From: Microbulbifer aggregans
GTDB taxonomy: Bacteria; Pseudomonadota; Gammaproteobacteria; Pseudomonadales; Cellvibrionaceae
Assembly: GCF_001750105.1 (NCBI RefSeq)
Contig: NZ_CP014143.1
Span: 1,116,001 to 1,180,000 of the forward strand
Reading direction: 5' to 3'
DNA length: 64,000 nt
Below the pieces are notes generated by a model that saw only the letters and a list, made by a program, of their open reading frames with translations, did not search any database and was not told the origin of the DNA. Positions within the stretch are counted from its first letter, which is position 1; every line of letters begins with the position of its first letter. The translations under genes and the position numbers were made by a program. Below, one piece after another: positions 35,301-43,182 of this stretch.

Positions 35301-38300
35301 TCATACACCGCCAGATGGAGGGGGATCAGTGGCAGCTGCCGGGACTGCAGGTCAAGCCACTGGAAATTCACAGTGGCGGATCCAAGTTCGATCTGACACT
35401 TTCTGTGCTTGAAAAAGCAGATGAAGTCGCTTGCACAATCGAATATCGCCGCGCGCGGTTCGAACGGCAGACTATTGAGCGGATGAGCCAGCATTTCACC
35501 CAGCTCCTCGAGGGTGCCGTCACTGCACCGGACTGCCCCGTCGGTGAGCTGCCAATGATCGGCGCGGCGGAGCGCTGCAAGCTGCGGGAACAGGTGCAAC
35601 GCACGGCGCGCACACTGCCGGTGCAAGAGACAACCGCGCAACTGTTCGAGCGTGTAGCCACATTGCGCTCCGAAGAGATTGCCGTGATTGCCGGCACCGA
35701 GCAGTTAACCTATAGCGCGCTGAACCGAGCAGCCAATGCACTGGCTCGCGATCTTATCGATCGTGGTCTCAAGCCTGGACAGCTGGTGGCCGTATGCATT
35801 GACCGGGAAATCTCCATGGTCAGCGCATTGCTGGCGGTCTGGAAGGCCGGGGGCGCATATGTGCCGCTGGATCCCCACTTCCCGGCAGAGCGGCTGTCCT
35901 ACATGCTCGAAGATTCCGGCGCGGGCTTCCTGATTACAGCAGCGGCACTGCGGGACCGTTTTTCAGACTTTTCCGGAGAGGTGCTACAGCCGCCCGAGCC
36001 AGACGAAGTGCTGGCACGGGATCGCTGTCGGAATCTGCAGCCCCTGGCCGGCGGCAATGACCTCGCCTATGTCATTTATACCTCCGGCTCTACCGGCCGA
36101 CCGAAAGGGGTGGAGATTACCCACCGCAGCCTGGTGAACTTCCTCTGCGCCATGCAGAAAGAGCCTAGTTTCAGCGCGGATGACCGGCTGCTGGCAGTAA
36201 CCACACTCTGCTTCGATATCGCCATGCTGGAGATTTTCCTGCCGTTGATCAGTGGTGGCAGCGTCGTGATCCAGGATCGCCGTGGATGCATGGATCCGCA
36301 GAAAATCCGCGAGGCGATCGAAAAACACAACATCAGCGTCATGCAGGCGACTCCAGCGACCTGGCGTATGTTGCTTGATTTTGGCTGGCAGGGTGAACCG
36401 AGTGTCCGCGTATTCTGTGGTGGCGAAGCCATGGGCGAGGATCTTGCGGCGAGCCTGTTGGAACGCGGGCTGGAAGTCTGGAATCTCTACGGCCCCACCG
36501 AGACCACGATCTGGTCGGCTGCGGGCAGAATTCGCGCGCCTGCTGAGGCCCGTTTCGTCGGGGCCCCGATTGCGAACACGCGACTGTATGTCCTCAACAG
36601 CGCCGGCGCGTCACAGCCCGCCGGTGTGCCGGGCGAGTTGTGTATTGGTGGTGCGGGACTGGCGCGGGGCTATCGCAACCGGGAAGAACTGACCCGGGAA
36701 AAATTCTTCTCTTCAGAACTCGACCCGCACGGACGCCTTTACCGCACTGGGGACCTGGTCGTACAGCGGCTGGATGGCAGGCTCGAGTTCCTCGGCCGTA
36801 TCGATCATCAGGTCAAAATCCGTGGTTTCCGGGTCGAGCTGGGCGAGATCGAGAGCGCCCTGCTTGGCGATGATATCCGGCGAGCGGTGGTGATCGCTCA
36901 CAATGATGATTTCGGCAGTCAGTATCTGGCGGCTTACCTGATCCCGGTGGATGGAGCGAAGATCGATATTACCGCATTGCGAACCCGGCTGCGACAGACG
37001 CTGCCGGAATATATGGTACCGGCACACTTTGTCACCCTGGATGCCTTCCCGATGACAGCCAATGGCAAAGTGGATCGCAAGGCTTTCCCGCCGCCGTCCG
37101 ACAACGCCGCCGCCGGCCAGGATCCGCAACCGCAAACTCAGACACCGCCGGACTCAGAGCCAGCCGGGCCTGCACCAATCAAAGTGAAAGTGCAGCAGCC
37201 ACGGAAAGCTCCTGCTCCGGAACACAGCAAGTCAACTGTGACACCGTCCAAGGAGCAGCCCAAAAAAACAGTTCTGCGCGAACCTGAGGCTGAAGTTGAG
37301 CCCCCACAGCAGACCGCGGTCAAGCAGACCCGGGAAATTGTCGGTGTCGACGCTGTACCGAATAATCCACCTGGCAAAGCAACACCGTCTCCGGTGGAAG
37401 ATGTGGTGCGCGCAGTGTTCCGCGACGTACTGAAAGTGCCGATTGAATCGGATGAGGCCAGCTTCTTTGACCTTGGCGGTCACTCACTGGCTGCCATCCA
37501 TGCCATCGCACGGCTCAATCAGCATTTCGGTTTGAGCCTGCCGCCGACGTTGCTGTTTGATTTTGCCAGCATACGCCAGTTGAGCAGTGCGATTACCGCC
37601 TTCCGTGAGGGACAGTCTGAACAAGAGGTCATGGAACAGGCCTCACTGGATGAGGCTACCAGTCGCCAGGTGGATGCCATTCTGGAAGCAGTGAAGGAGA
37701 AGAAAGACGCACTGGACATGCCGGACTTCCCCCACGGGATGAAGATGCGGGAATCACCATTTGCCAGAAAATGGCTGGCCCCACTATTTGCGATCAGAAG
37801 CGGTTTCCTGCGTATCCTGTTGCAGAAGTTGATCCTGAAGCTGGAAGGCGGTTCTACGTTCAGTGTCACGATGCGCAAGCTCTATCGCCAGCACTACGAC
37901 ATCCATGTGGCTGATTTTTCCAGCGTGCCGTTTGAGCCGACTCGTCTGAAAAGAACAACCAGGATCGGCAAATACTGCACGATCTACCGCACAGTGAATT
38001 TCCAGAATGCCGATCACCCGCGGAATACACTGTCGACCCATGGTCTGTTCTACTCCAGGGGGCTGGGCTTCAGTACGGGCTATGAATTGGATCGAGTCAC
38101 TATTGAGGTGGGCAATGATGTCTGGATCGGTGACGGAGCCAAGATACTCTATCCCACTAGAAAGATTGGTGACGGTGCCGTGATCGCCGCTGGCGCAGTG
38201 GTGGTGGAGGATGTACCGCCATATGCGATTGTGGCCGGTTATCCAGCCCAGGTGGTGCGCTATCGCTTTTCAAGGGAGACCATTGCCAAACTGGAATCCC

Positions 38301-38386
38301 TGAAGTGGTGGGAAATGTCCGACCGCAATCTCTTCCATGCCCGGGGTGAGTTTCTACGACCATTGGAAGGTGATCGGGTGCACTGA
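32375..38386 (+). CDS. Two-module NRPS ending in a hexapeptide acyltransferase (A-PCP-C-A-PCP-LbH)
   Basis: A 2003-residue non-ribosomal peptide synthetase. Order: A1 (about 25-520), PCP1 with Ser567 in DLGGHS, C domain (about 625-1075; NHIIYDN at 758-764, catalytic His759), A2 (about 1085-1570), a Pro/Gln/Lys-rich linker (about 1572-1670), PCP2 with Ser1704 in DLGGHS, and a left-handed beta-helix acyltransferase (about 1785-2003; likely catalytic His1881 in NADHPRN, hexapeptide coils 1908-1960). There is no thioesterase or reductase. The A2 pocket reads DILQFGLIW plus Lys1565, one change from the known glycine code. A1 has Ile218 where amino-acid-activating domains have Asp. Predicted product: an acyl-glycyl thioester on PCP2 that the LbH domain hands to a hydroxyl or amine. 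The polysaccharide genes around it suggest a sugar acceptor. Confidence 0.9.
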   Translation: MNIVEHLSANFSRFTLGETEQSIAERFEKIALLYGGRLAITDANSSITYGALNQLANRMARNILSVAPAEEPVRIAVFMEKGIQNIAAILAVLKCGHAYVPIDPEFPEERNRHIYRESGAALLVTNTNSRAAAAKLAGDTARILDLDGIPESTNSDNLDVDISPDALAYIIYTSGSTGRPKGVVQNQRNVLHGCMRRTNLQKVIPQDRMTLFYSCSVIASVYCIFGALLNGASLFPYDFRTDGVEKLANWLRSRRITIYHSVASVFREFARSYQGADDVFDVRLVIFGGERVLTSDVELARKVFSRKIAFYTGLGSTETGTMRYFPIDEDTEIDEEVVPIGYPVEGIDVLLLDEEGNEVAAGEVGEIAVRSRYVALGYWKNSEASEKAFYSDPKDPDVRIYRTGDLGQMEQDGLLRHRGRKDFQVKIRGFRVEVSEVEANLIDHPAISEAVVVARDLRGETQLVAYIVPAEGELVTVQGLRNYLADRLTYYMIPTVVVCLDQLPKTPNNKVDRNALPEPDEKNILATETRVPPQGATESQLVEFAREVLDREDIGTNQNFFDLGGHSLRAMQLLARIREHFAADLSVRAIFEARDFKDLATAIDAAPPLSEDSQPEFIHAPETARLPLSSAQTRMWLADQLYGGGAAYNISNTVYLEGELNLPALEEAIGQIVSRHSILRTRFPSDEAGPRQEILPADAFELNVIDLRAMAKAERAKRAMQICRRLLEARQDLADGPLFCSTLVRVGERAAVLALVFNHIIYDNIWSSAIFFRELAHLYGALSQGHAASLPPLEFQFVDYAYWEQSQAQSPSQAKQLAFWRDQLSGAPETLDLPADHPPQGKPDFSGGIVRFKLPTAPWAAARTVAKQESVTGFMVLLAVWQLLLHRYSGQDDILVGTPTGRRPLTQTEDMIGLFINTLVLRTDFSSAPGFRELLAQVRATTIDAFSNDQVPFERVVADLNPDRRGGTAPLFQHLFIHRQMEGDQWQLPGLQVKPLEIHSGGSKFDLTLSVLEKADEVACTIEYRRARFERQTIERMSQHFTQLLEGAVTAPDCPVGELPMIGAAERCKLREQVQRTARTLPVQETTAQLFERVATLRSEEIAVIAGTEQLTYSALNRAANALARDLIDRGLKPGQLVAVCIDREISMVSALLAVWKAGGAYVPLDPHFPAERLSYMLEDSGAGFLITAAALRDRFSDFSGEVLQPPEPDEVLARDRCRNLQPLAGGNDLAYVIYTSGSTGRPKGVEITHRSLVNFLCAMQKEPSFSADDRLLAVTTLCFDIAMLEIFLPLISGGSVVIQDRRGCMDPQKIREAIEKHNISVMQATPATWRMLLDFGWQGEPSVRVFCGGEAMGEDLAASLLERGLEVWNLYGPTETTIWSAAGRIRAPAEARFVGAPIANTRLYVLNSAGASQPAGVPGELCIGGAGLARGYRNREELTREKFFSSELDPHGRLYRTGDLVVQRLDGRLEFLGRIDHQVKIRGFRVELGEIESALLGDDIRRAVVIAHNDDFGSQYLAAYLIPVDGAKIDITALRTRLRQTLPEYMVPAHFVTLDAFPMTANGKVDRKAFPPPSDNAAAGQDPQPQTQTPPDSEPAGPAPIKVKVQQPRKAPAPEHSKSTVTPSKEQPKKTVLREPEAEVEPPQQTAVKQTREIVGVDAVPNNPPGKATPSPVEDVVRAVFRDVLKVPIESDEASFFDLGGHSLAAIHAIARLNQHFGLSLPPTLLFDFASIRQLSSAITAFREGQSEQEVMEQASLDEATSRQVDAILEAVKEKKDALDMPDFPHGMKMRESPFARKWLAPLFAIRSGFLRILLQKLILKLEGGSTFSVTMRKLYRQHYDIHVADFSSVPFEPTRLKRTTRIGKYCTIYRTVNFQNADHPRNTLSTHGLFYSRGLGFSTGYELDRVTIEVGNDVWIGDGAKILYPTRKIGDGAVIAAGAVVVEDVPPYAIVAGYPAQVVRYRFSRETIAKLESLKWWEMSDRNLFHARGEFLRPLEGDRVH

Positions 38387-38540
38387 CCAAGCCCCGGTGC
38401 CACTCACAGGGAGCTGGCGCCGGGTTTCCACAGCTGTACATTCGACTCAGAGGGCGAGGGTAAGAACAGATAGTCGATTCAGCCGGCCTAAAAAATTTGA
38501 AGGGGCAGTTGACGCCCAGATTATCCAAGTCCTGATTGGA

Positions 38541-39383
38541 CTACGCTGAATGTCGCGAGGTTTCGTCACGGAGCCAGTGAGAGCGACCTCGCTTACCCAT
38601 CAGTCGGTGTGCATTGATCAAGGCGAACAGGTTTACCCCACCGTAGACCAGTCTTTCCATCAGTGGCGGCCGCTGCAGAAAACGCTGGCTGAACTCTGGG
38701 CCGTCACCGATCTTTGTTTCACTGTTCTTGATTTCCAGGCTGCCGAGCTTGCTGCGGGTCTTGATACGGATCAGCCCGGCGAAATCCCGTGGCGACTTGA
38801 CCAGGCTCTTGGCCGACTCGACCACGTGAATATTGTCGTAATTCAGTATCTGCCGTACAAAGCCGTCATCAGAGATCAGGTTGGGGAAGCGATCAAATTT
38901 TTCTCTGGCTGCTCGATTCAGTGCATAGACTCCCGAACCAAAGCCGTGCAATTGGAAGAAGATGGTCTTCTGCCACGCTTGGTAGTAGGTCCGTACTAGC
39001 CACTCACAGCCTTCTGTTTTGGGTACAGCGCGGGGGGCTACCACGGCCGGTCGGTCAGTATTCCGGCAGGCTTCAATCAGGGCTTCGACCGCGCTACTAC
39101 TGATCACGACATCGGCATCGATATAGACCCGCGGATAACCAAGATCCGCATTTTCGGCCGCATTGAGCGCTGCCACCTTTGAGGCCTGCTCGAGCTCGAT
39201 ACAGCAAACTTCCGGAAAGTGGTAGCGGACAATTTCCGCAGTGCGATCAGAGCAGCCGTTGCATGCCACTGTGATTGTATAACCCTTTTTCTGAACACCA
39301 GGCATCAGAGCCCGGAGTAGCGTCGCGATCGATAACTCCTCGTTGTGCGCGGGAATGATCACTGCGGGAAGAATGTCCGACAT
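38541..39383 (-). CDS. Family 2 glycosyltransferase
   Basis: A 280-residue GT-A fold transferase. The start is ATG 39383, the first codons of MSDILPAVIIPAHNEE; the frame extends upstream only into the preceding gene. VIIPAHNEE near residue 8 and the DxD-like VYIDADV near 88 bind the nucleotide sugar. A hydrophobic segment near the C-terminus may touch the membrane. It begins 1 bp after the stop of the next transferase, so translation is coupled. It is the last gene of the leftward part of the polysaccharide locus. The sugar is unknown. Confidence 0.85.
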   Translation of the reverse strand: MSDILPAVIIPAHNEELSIATLLRALMPGVQKKGYTITVACNGCSDRTAEIVRYHFPEVCCIELEQASKVAALNAAENADLGYPRVYIDADVVISSSAVEALIEACRNTDRPAVVAPRAVPKTEGCEWLVRTYYQAWQKTIFFQLHGFGSGVYALNRAAREKFDRFPNLISDDGFVRQILNYDNIHVVESAKSLVKSPRDFAGLIRIKTRSKLGSLEIKNSETKIGDGPEFSQRFLQRPPLMERLVYGGVNLFALINAHRLMGKRGRSHWLRDETSRHSA

Positions 39384-39384
39384 A

Positions 39385-40317
39385 TCAGAATTTCCAGCTG
39401 AGCTGTTGCTTGAAGAAGTTCCACCAGGCTTTACGCCGGTGATTGAAATCTCGGCGTAGTGGCGCCAGTAGAGAGAGCGCTGAGAGCCGCAGAAGCGTGC
39501 CAGCATTCAGCATCATGCGTGCGATTCGAAATGGCAGCGGTCGCCAGTGCTTGCGAAAATAAAGCAGCTTGGAATAGTAGAGGTGGCGAAGTTTTTTCTC
39601 GCTGGTCAGCGTAACACTACCTGCATGCGTGACGCGCGCAGCAGGAACAATCCGCGGCCTCGCACCGAGCAATCGCCCCCGGCGACATAAATCAATTTCT
39701 TCCGAGTAAAGAAAAAAGCGTTCATCAAAACCGCTGAGTCGGTGAAAGAGCGCACTGTCGATGAGAAAGAAGCAGCCGGAGACGGCATCGACCTGTGAAC
39801 CATGCAGTAGTTTGCGCCGAGAATAGGACTCAAAGCCGGCAAAGCCGAATGGTCGCAGCGCGGCATCAAAAAAGAAGCTCCAGGCCGCGAGTCCCAGCAG
39901 AGAGGGCTCGCGCCATGCACTTTTGTCATCGGGGCTGCCATCCGGTCCATAGGTGATACCACCCCAGATTCCGCTCAGTGGGTATTTGCGGGTACCGGAG
40001 ACCAATTCGGTCAGGCTGTCCGGATACAGGCGGACATCCGGATTGAGAAAAAGGATGAGATCGTCACCCTCGAGATGCCGAACACCGAGGTTACAGCCGG
40101 CTCCGAAGCCCAGATTACGACCCGATTCAATCAGCACATGCCGGACACCCTGGATACCGCGCAGCAACTCGACTGAATCATCAGCCGACGCATTATCGAC
40201 AATGGTGAGGCTGAGTTTCTGCAGCGGATAATTACCAGCACGAATATCCCCAACCAGCTTCAGGATGTCGCGCCCGCAGTTGTAGCAGACGATAACGATA
40301 TTGATCGGTGGCAGCAT
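39385..40317 (-). CDS. Family 2 glycosyltransferase, rhamnosyltransferase-like
   Basis: A 310-residue GT2 enzyme resembling WbbL-type rhamnosyltransferases. INIVIVCYNCGRD at the N-terminus, NLGFGAGCNLGVRH near 80 and LFLNPDVRLYPDSL near 100 (metal/nucleotide site) are visible, with FFLYSEEIDLCRRGRLLG-like acceptor region near 205. The ATG at 40317 has GGGAGG five bases ahead and is preferred to ATG 40338 or TTG 40341. It overlaps no gene from this start and follows the polymerase gene by 20 bp. Confidence 0.86.
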   Translation of the reverse strand: MLPPINIVIVCYNCGRDILKLVGDIRAGNYPLQKLSLTIVDNASADDSVELLRGIQGVRHVLIESGRNLGFGAGCNLGVRHLEGDDLILFLNPDVRLYPDSLTELVSGTRKYPLSGIWGGITYGPDGSPDDKSAWREPSLLGLAAWSFFFDAALRPFGFAGFESYSRRKLLHGSQVDAVSGCFFLIDSALFHRLSGFDERFFLYSEEIDLCRRGRLLGARPRIVPAARVTHAGSVTLTSEKKLRHLYYSKLLYFRKHWRPLPFRIARMMLNAGTLLRLSALSLLAPLRRDFNHRRKAWWNFFKQQLSWKF

Positions 40318-40337
40318 GGCTGCCTCCCTGCTTTCCA

Positions 40338-41699
40338 TCAACCCGGGCTCCCGATGGGACCAGCCTGGTGTGGCATGGCAGGTGCTTGCCGTATGGCTGT
40401 GCGGCGCTTGGTTTCGGAAACAGCGACAGCACTACCCAGGAAAATAAAGAACAGGCACACCAGCTGGCCGAAATAAGAAACGGCCAGGAAGCTCATACAG
40501 TGTACAAACAGGGTGACGCCGACGCCCCATAGCAGCCAGTAGGCGGCCCGACTTCTGGTCTGCCGTAATTTGCGTCCGAGGCGCAGGAAGATACAGGTCA
40601 GCAAAGCAATGAATAGCAGCATTTGTAATAGGCCGCCGCTGACCCCTTCGAGTATGTACTGGTTAGTGATGTCCTGCAGGCCCCAACCCCAGTGCCCGGT
40701 GGACTCGGTCCCGAACGCCCACCACTCATTGAAGTGGTTGATCGATTGCTGGATGAGGTTGTAACGATGCCAACCGGTGGAACCATTGGAGAGATCGATT
40801 CTGGCGATCAAATGCCAGATTGGCATTTCCATAACCATGTGCAGACCGAGCATGGCGGCAAAGACGCCGGTGACCAATACTCGCAGATAATGGCGGAGCG
40901 GAAATAGGGCCATGCCGAAGATGCCGAACAACACCGCCATGATAGGGGTACTGGATGCCGTATTGACGACGATCAGGCCCATACAGAGGATGGAAAGCAC
41001 CAGCGCGGGACGGCTGCCGGCGCGAGCAATCCAGAGTGCGCCGATACAGGGCAATAGGCTTGCCCAGAAGACACCGGCCATGATCGGGTGGGAGAAAGGT
41101 CCCTGTGCACGCATTCGACCATTTCGGATGATGGTTTCTTCTGGCACGCCGCCGAAAAAGCCAAACACATTGCGACCGGTGAATTGCTCCACCAGGAAGA
41201 AAGCCAGCATTGGGATTGCAATGAACGACAACCAAAGAAGGTAACGACGCAGGTCGGCCAATGAGCGGATATAAGTGCGGCCGATAAGATAAGCGCCAAA
41301 GGTGCCGATGGCATGGCCTGCTGCACCAATAATTCCACTTGAATCTCCGCTCAAGATTCCGCCTGCAATAATACCCCAGCATACCCACAGTCCGATCAGG
41401 AAATCTGGCATCCCAAAGCGCAGACCCCGTGTGTGCCCTCTAAAGGCCGCCAGAGCCAGAGTGGCAAGTATCACAATACGGATGAAAGTGAAGTCCAGGG
41501 TCAGTACGGCGATGCGCTGGGCACCCGGGAGTGCTACGGCAATGAAGATCAGCGGTAGCATTGCGTAGCGCCGCGGCAACAGAAAAAGCGCTACGAGGGC
41601 TGCAATCAAAGCCGCAATACCCAGTGGGTGCGCCATGGTCTGATCGGCCCAGAGGGCGCCGCCGAAGTGATCCGGCATCTGGCGTTCAAACATGGACAT
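40338..41699 (-). CDS. O-antigen ligase/Wzy-like polymerase
   Basis: A 453-residue polytopic membrane protein, with about 11-12 helices and one large periplasmic loop (about residues 285-345) containing RIDLSNGSTGWHRYNLI, a feature of the Wzy_C/O-antigen ligase family in which an Arg in such loops handles undecaprenyl-linked repeat units. It is the likely polymerase of the Wzx/Wzy pathway. AGGAGG is eight bases upstream of the ATG, and the start overlaps the FrhB-like gene by 14 bp. Confidence 0.82.
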   Translation of the reverse strand: MSMFERQMPDHFGGALWADQTMAHPLGIAALIAALVALFLLPRRYAMLPLIFIAVALPGAQRIAVLTLDFTFIRIVILATLALAAFRGHTRGLRFGMPDFLIGLWVCWGIIAGGILSGDSSGIIGAAGHAIGTFGAYLIGRTYIRSLADLRRYLLWLSFIAIPMLAFFLVEQFTGRNVFGFFGGVPEETIIRNGRMRAQGPFSHPIMAGVFWASLLPCIGALWIARAGSRPALVLSILCMGLIVVNTASSTPIMAVLFGIFGMALFPLRHYLRVLVTGVFAAMLGLHMVMEMPIWHLIARIDLSNGSTGWHRYNLIQQSINHFNEWWAFGTESTGHWGWGLQDITNQYILEGVSGGLLQMLLFIALLTCIFLRLGRKLRQTRSRAAYWLLWGVGVTLFVHCMSFLAVSYFGQLVCLFFIFLGSAVAVSETKRRTAIRQAPAMPHQAGPIGSPG

Positions 41700-43026
41700 C
41701 GACCTCCTGTTTCGATTGGTCGCTCTGGCGGAGCTGAACCGGTGTCGAAACCCGTTGTGGTGTTATTTGGGGATGCGCTGTTGTTGGAGCAGGGTGTAAC
41801 AGGCGTTTGCGGAAAATCCGCTTCACGGTCCCAAGTAGGGAATGCAACTTTTCGGCAATGCTCAGTTCGCTAAGCCAGAATCGCAGCAGGGCGAATCCTG
41901 AGTAGTTGGGTGTGCACGCCCCGAATAGTCGCAGCACGCTCAGGCGGGCCCAGAGGTTCCCACGGGCGCCGATCAGGTTTGGCTGGGAGCGGGGTAAGAG
42001 GCTCGGATCATCCCTGACTTCTTCCAGATAACCGGCATCGACTGCGGCCTGCAGCAGTTCGAGTCCACGCCGCGTGCGTGCCACGATCAGGGAGCTACCC
42101 ATCTCGCCGGCCTCGATCTCACGATGCCATGGATCACCCACGGCGATATCGGCAAACTCACCGGTATGATCCGCACAGACATAGCAGCGCCACTGACGGT
42201 GCTTTTGCAGGAAATGCCAGGACTCGGCATAGGTCGTGCGGCTTGACTGTCTGTTGTTATGCTCATCGTCATAGCCGAGAGTCCATTGCCCCGGCCAGCC
42301 GTTGCCACGGTAACGAAGAGACTTGATGTGGGCGGCGCTGGGTGCGCCCTGGCGTTTTGCCAGTGCGAGCGTGGCCGCAGTGCTGGGCACGCCGGCACAA
42401 AAGAAGGCGATGGAGAGACCAATGTTGTCGCGCAGAGGGGGGGAGTTTTTCTGCGCACGTCGCAGCGCCGCCACATCACAGGGCTTGCCGATAAAGACAC
42501 AGGGGCCGTCGGCAGCGAGGACCTGGTCCAGGCTGTCGCAGGGGCTCGATGGGGCATAGCGGGAACCGGTGGCAGCCAATAGCCCGGAGCGGTCACGGCT
42601 GAAGACCGTACGGTTTAGATAGGGATGCTCAGGGTCTGCCGCCGTGTGCAGAACGCCATGCATGGCACGTTGCTCCAGGCAGAAGAGGGCGAGTGCAGTG
42701 GCCGCACCGCCACTGGAGCCTGCGAAGCGAACAGCTGGATCCCCGGCGTGGCCCTCGATTACCCGGTATACCGGCCCCCAGGCCGGGCCCAAATCGGACA
42801 GGAGCTCCGTGTCCGTGACATCGTAGTCATGTTGCAGGCCCACCCCGGGGCAAGCTGCCATGGCAAGCCCCGTCTCTGGCGGTGCATTGGTCTGCACCAC
42901 GGGGCGCCGGCCTTCCTCGATGAAATCAACCATTTTGAATCGCTGGGGCTCAAGCGAGGCACAGACACCACAGCCAGTACAGAGATGGCTGCGCCGCACT
43001 TCCTCAATGGTCTTTATCTTGCGCAT
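41686..43026 (-). CDS. FrhB-like Fe-S protein of polysaccharide loci
   Basis: A 446-residue protein of the coenzyme F420 hydrogenase/dehydrogenase beta-subunit family. CTGCGVC near residue 17 can hold a 4Fe-4S cluster, and further cysteines (MAACPG near 58, YVCADH near 280) fit a second cluster site. The FAD/F420-binding-like domain lies in the middle. Genes of this type recur beside polysaccharide pyruvyl transferases; F420 is not expected here, so the redox partner is unknown. It may oxidise or reduce a sugar or its pyruvyl substituent. Confidence 0.78.
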   Translation of the reverse strand: MRKIKTIEEVRRSHLCTGCGVCASLEPQRFKMVDFIEEGRRPVVQTNAPPETGLAMAACPGVGLQHDYDVTDTELLSDLGPAWGPVYRVIEGHAGDPAVRFAGSSGGAATALALFCLEQRAMHGVLHTAADPEHPYLNRTVFSRDRSGLLAATGSRYAPSSPCDSLDQVLAADGPCVFIGKPCDVAALRRAQKNSPPLRDNIGLSIAFFCAGVPSTAATLALAKRQGAPSAAHIKSLRYRGNGWPGQWTLGYDDEHNNRQSSRTTYAESWHFLQKHRQWRCYVCADHTGEFADIAVGDPWHREIEAGEMGSSLIVARTRRGLELLQAAVDAGYLEEVRDDPSLLPRSQPNLIGARGNLWARLSVLRLFGACTPNYSGFALLRFWLSELSIAEKLHSLLGTVKRIFRKRLLHPAPTTAHPQITPQRVSTPVQLRQSDQSKQEVDVHV

Positions 43027-43182
43027 TGGCGGCGGTCTACTCCGGCTGGGACATATTCGATCGATCTAAAAACGTGCAAAAAATTTTAGAGCGCTTGTAA
43101 AAAAACGTGACTGAATAGGTGAAGGGTGCAGGCGATCAGACGCCAAAATTTTCTGCTGCTGCAGGATGAAAGCCCACATTCG

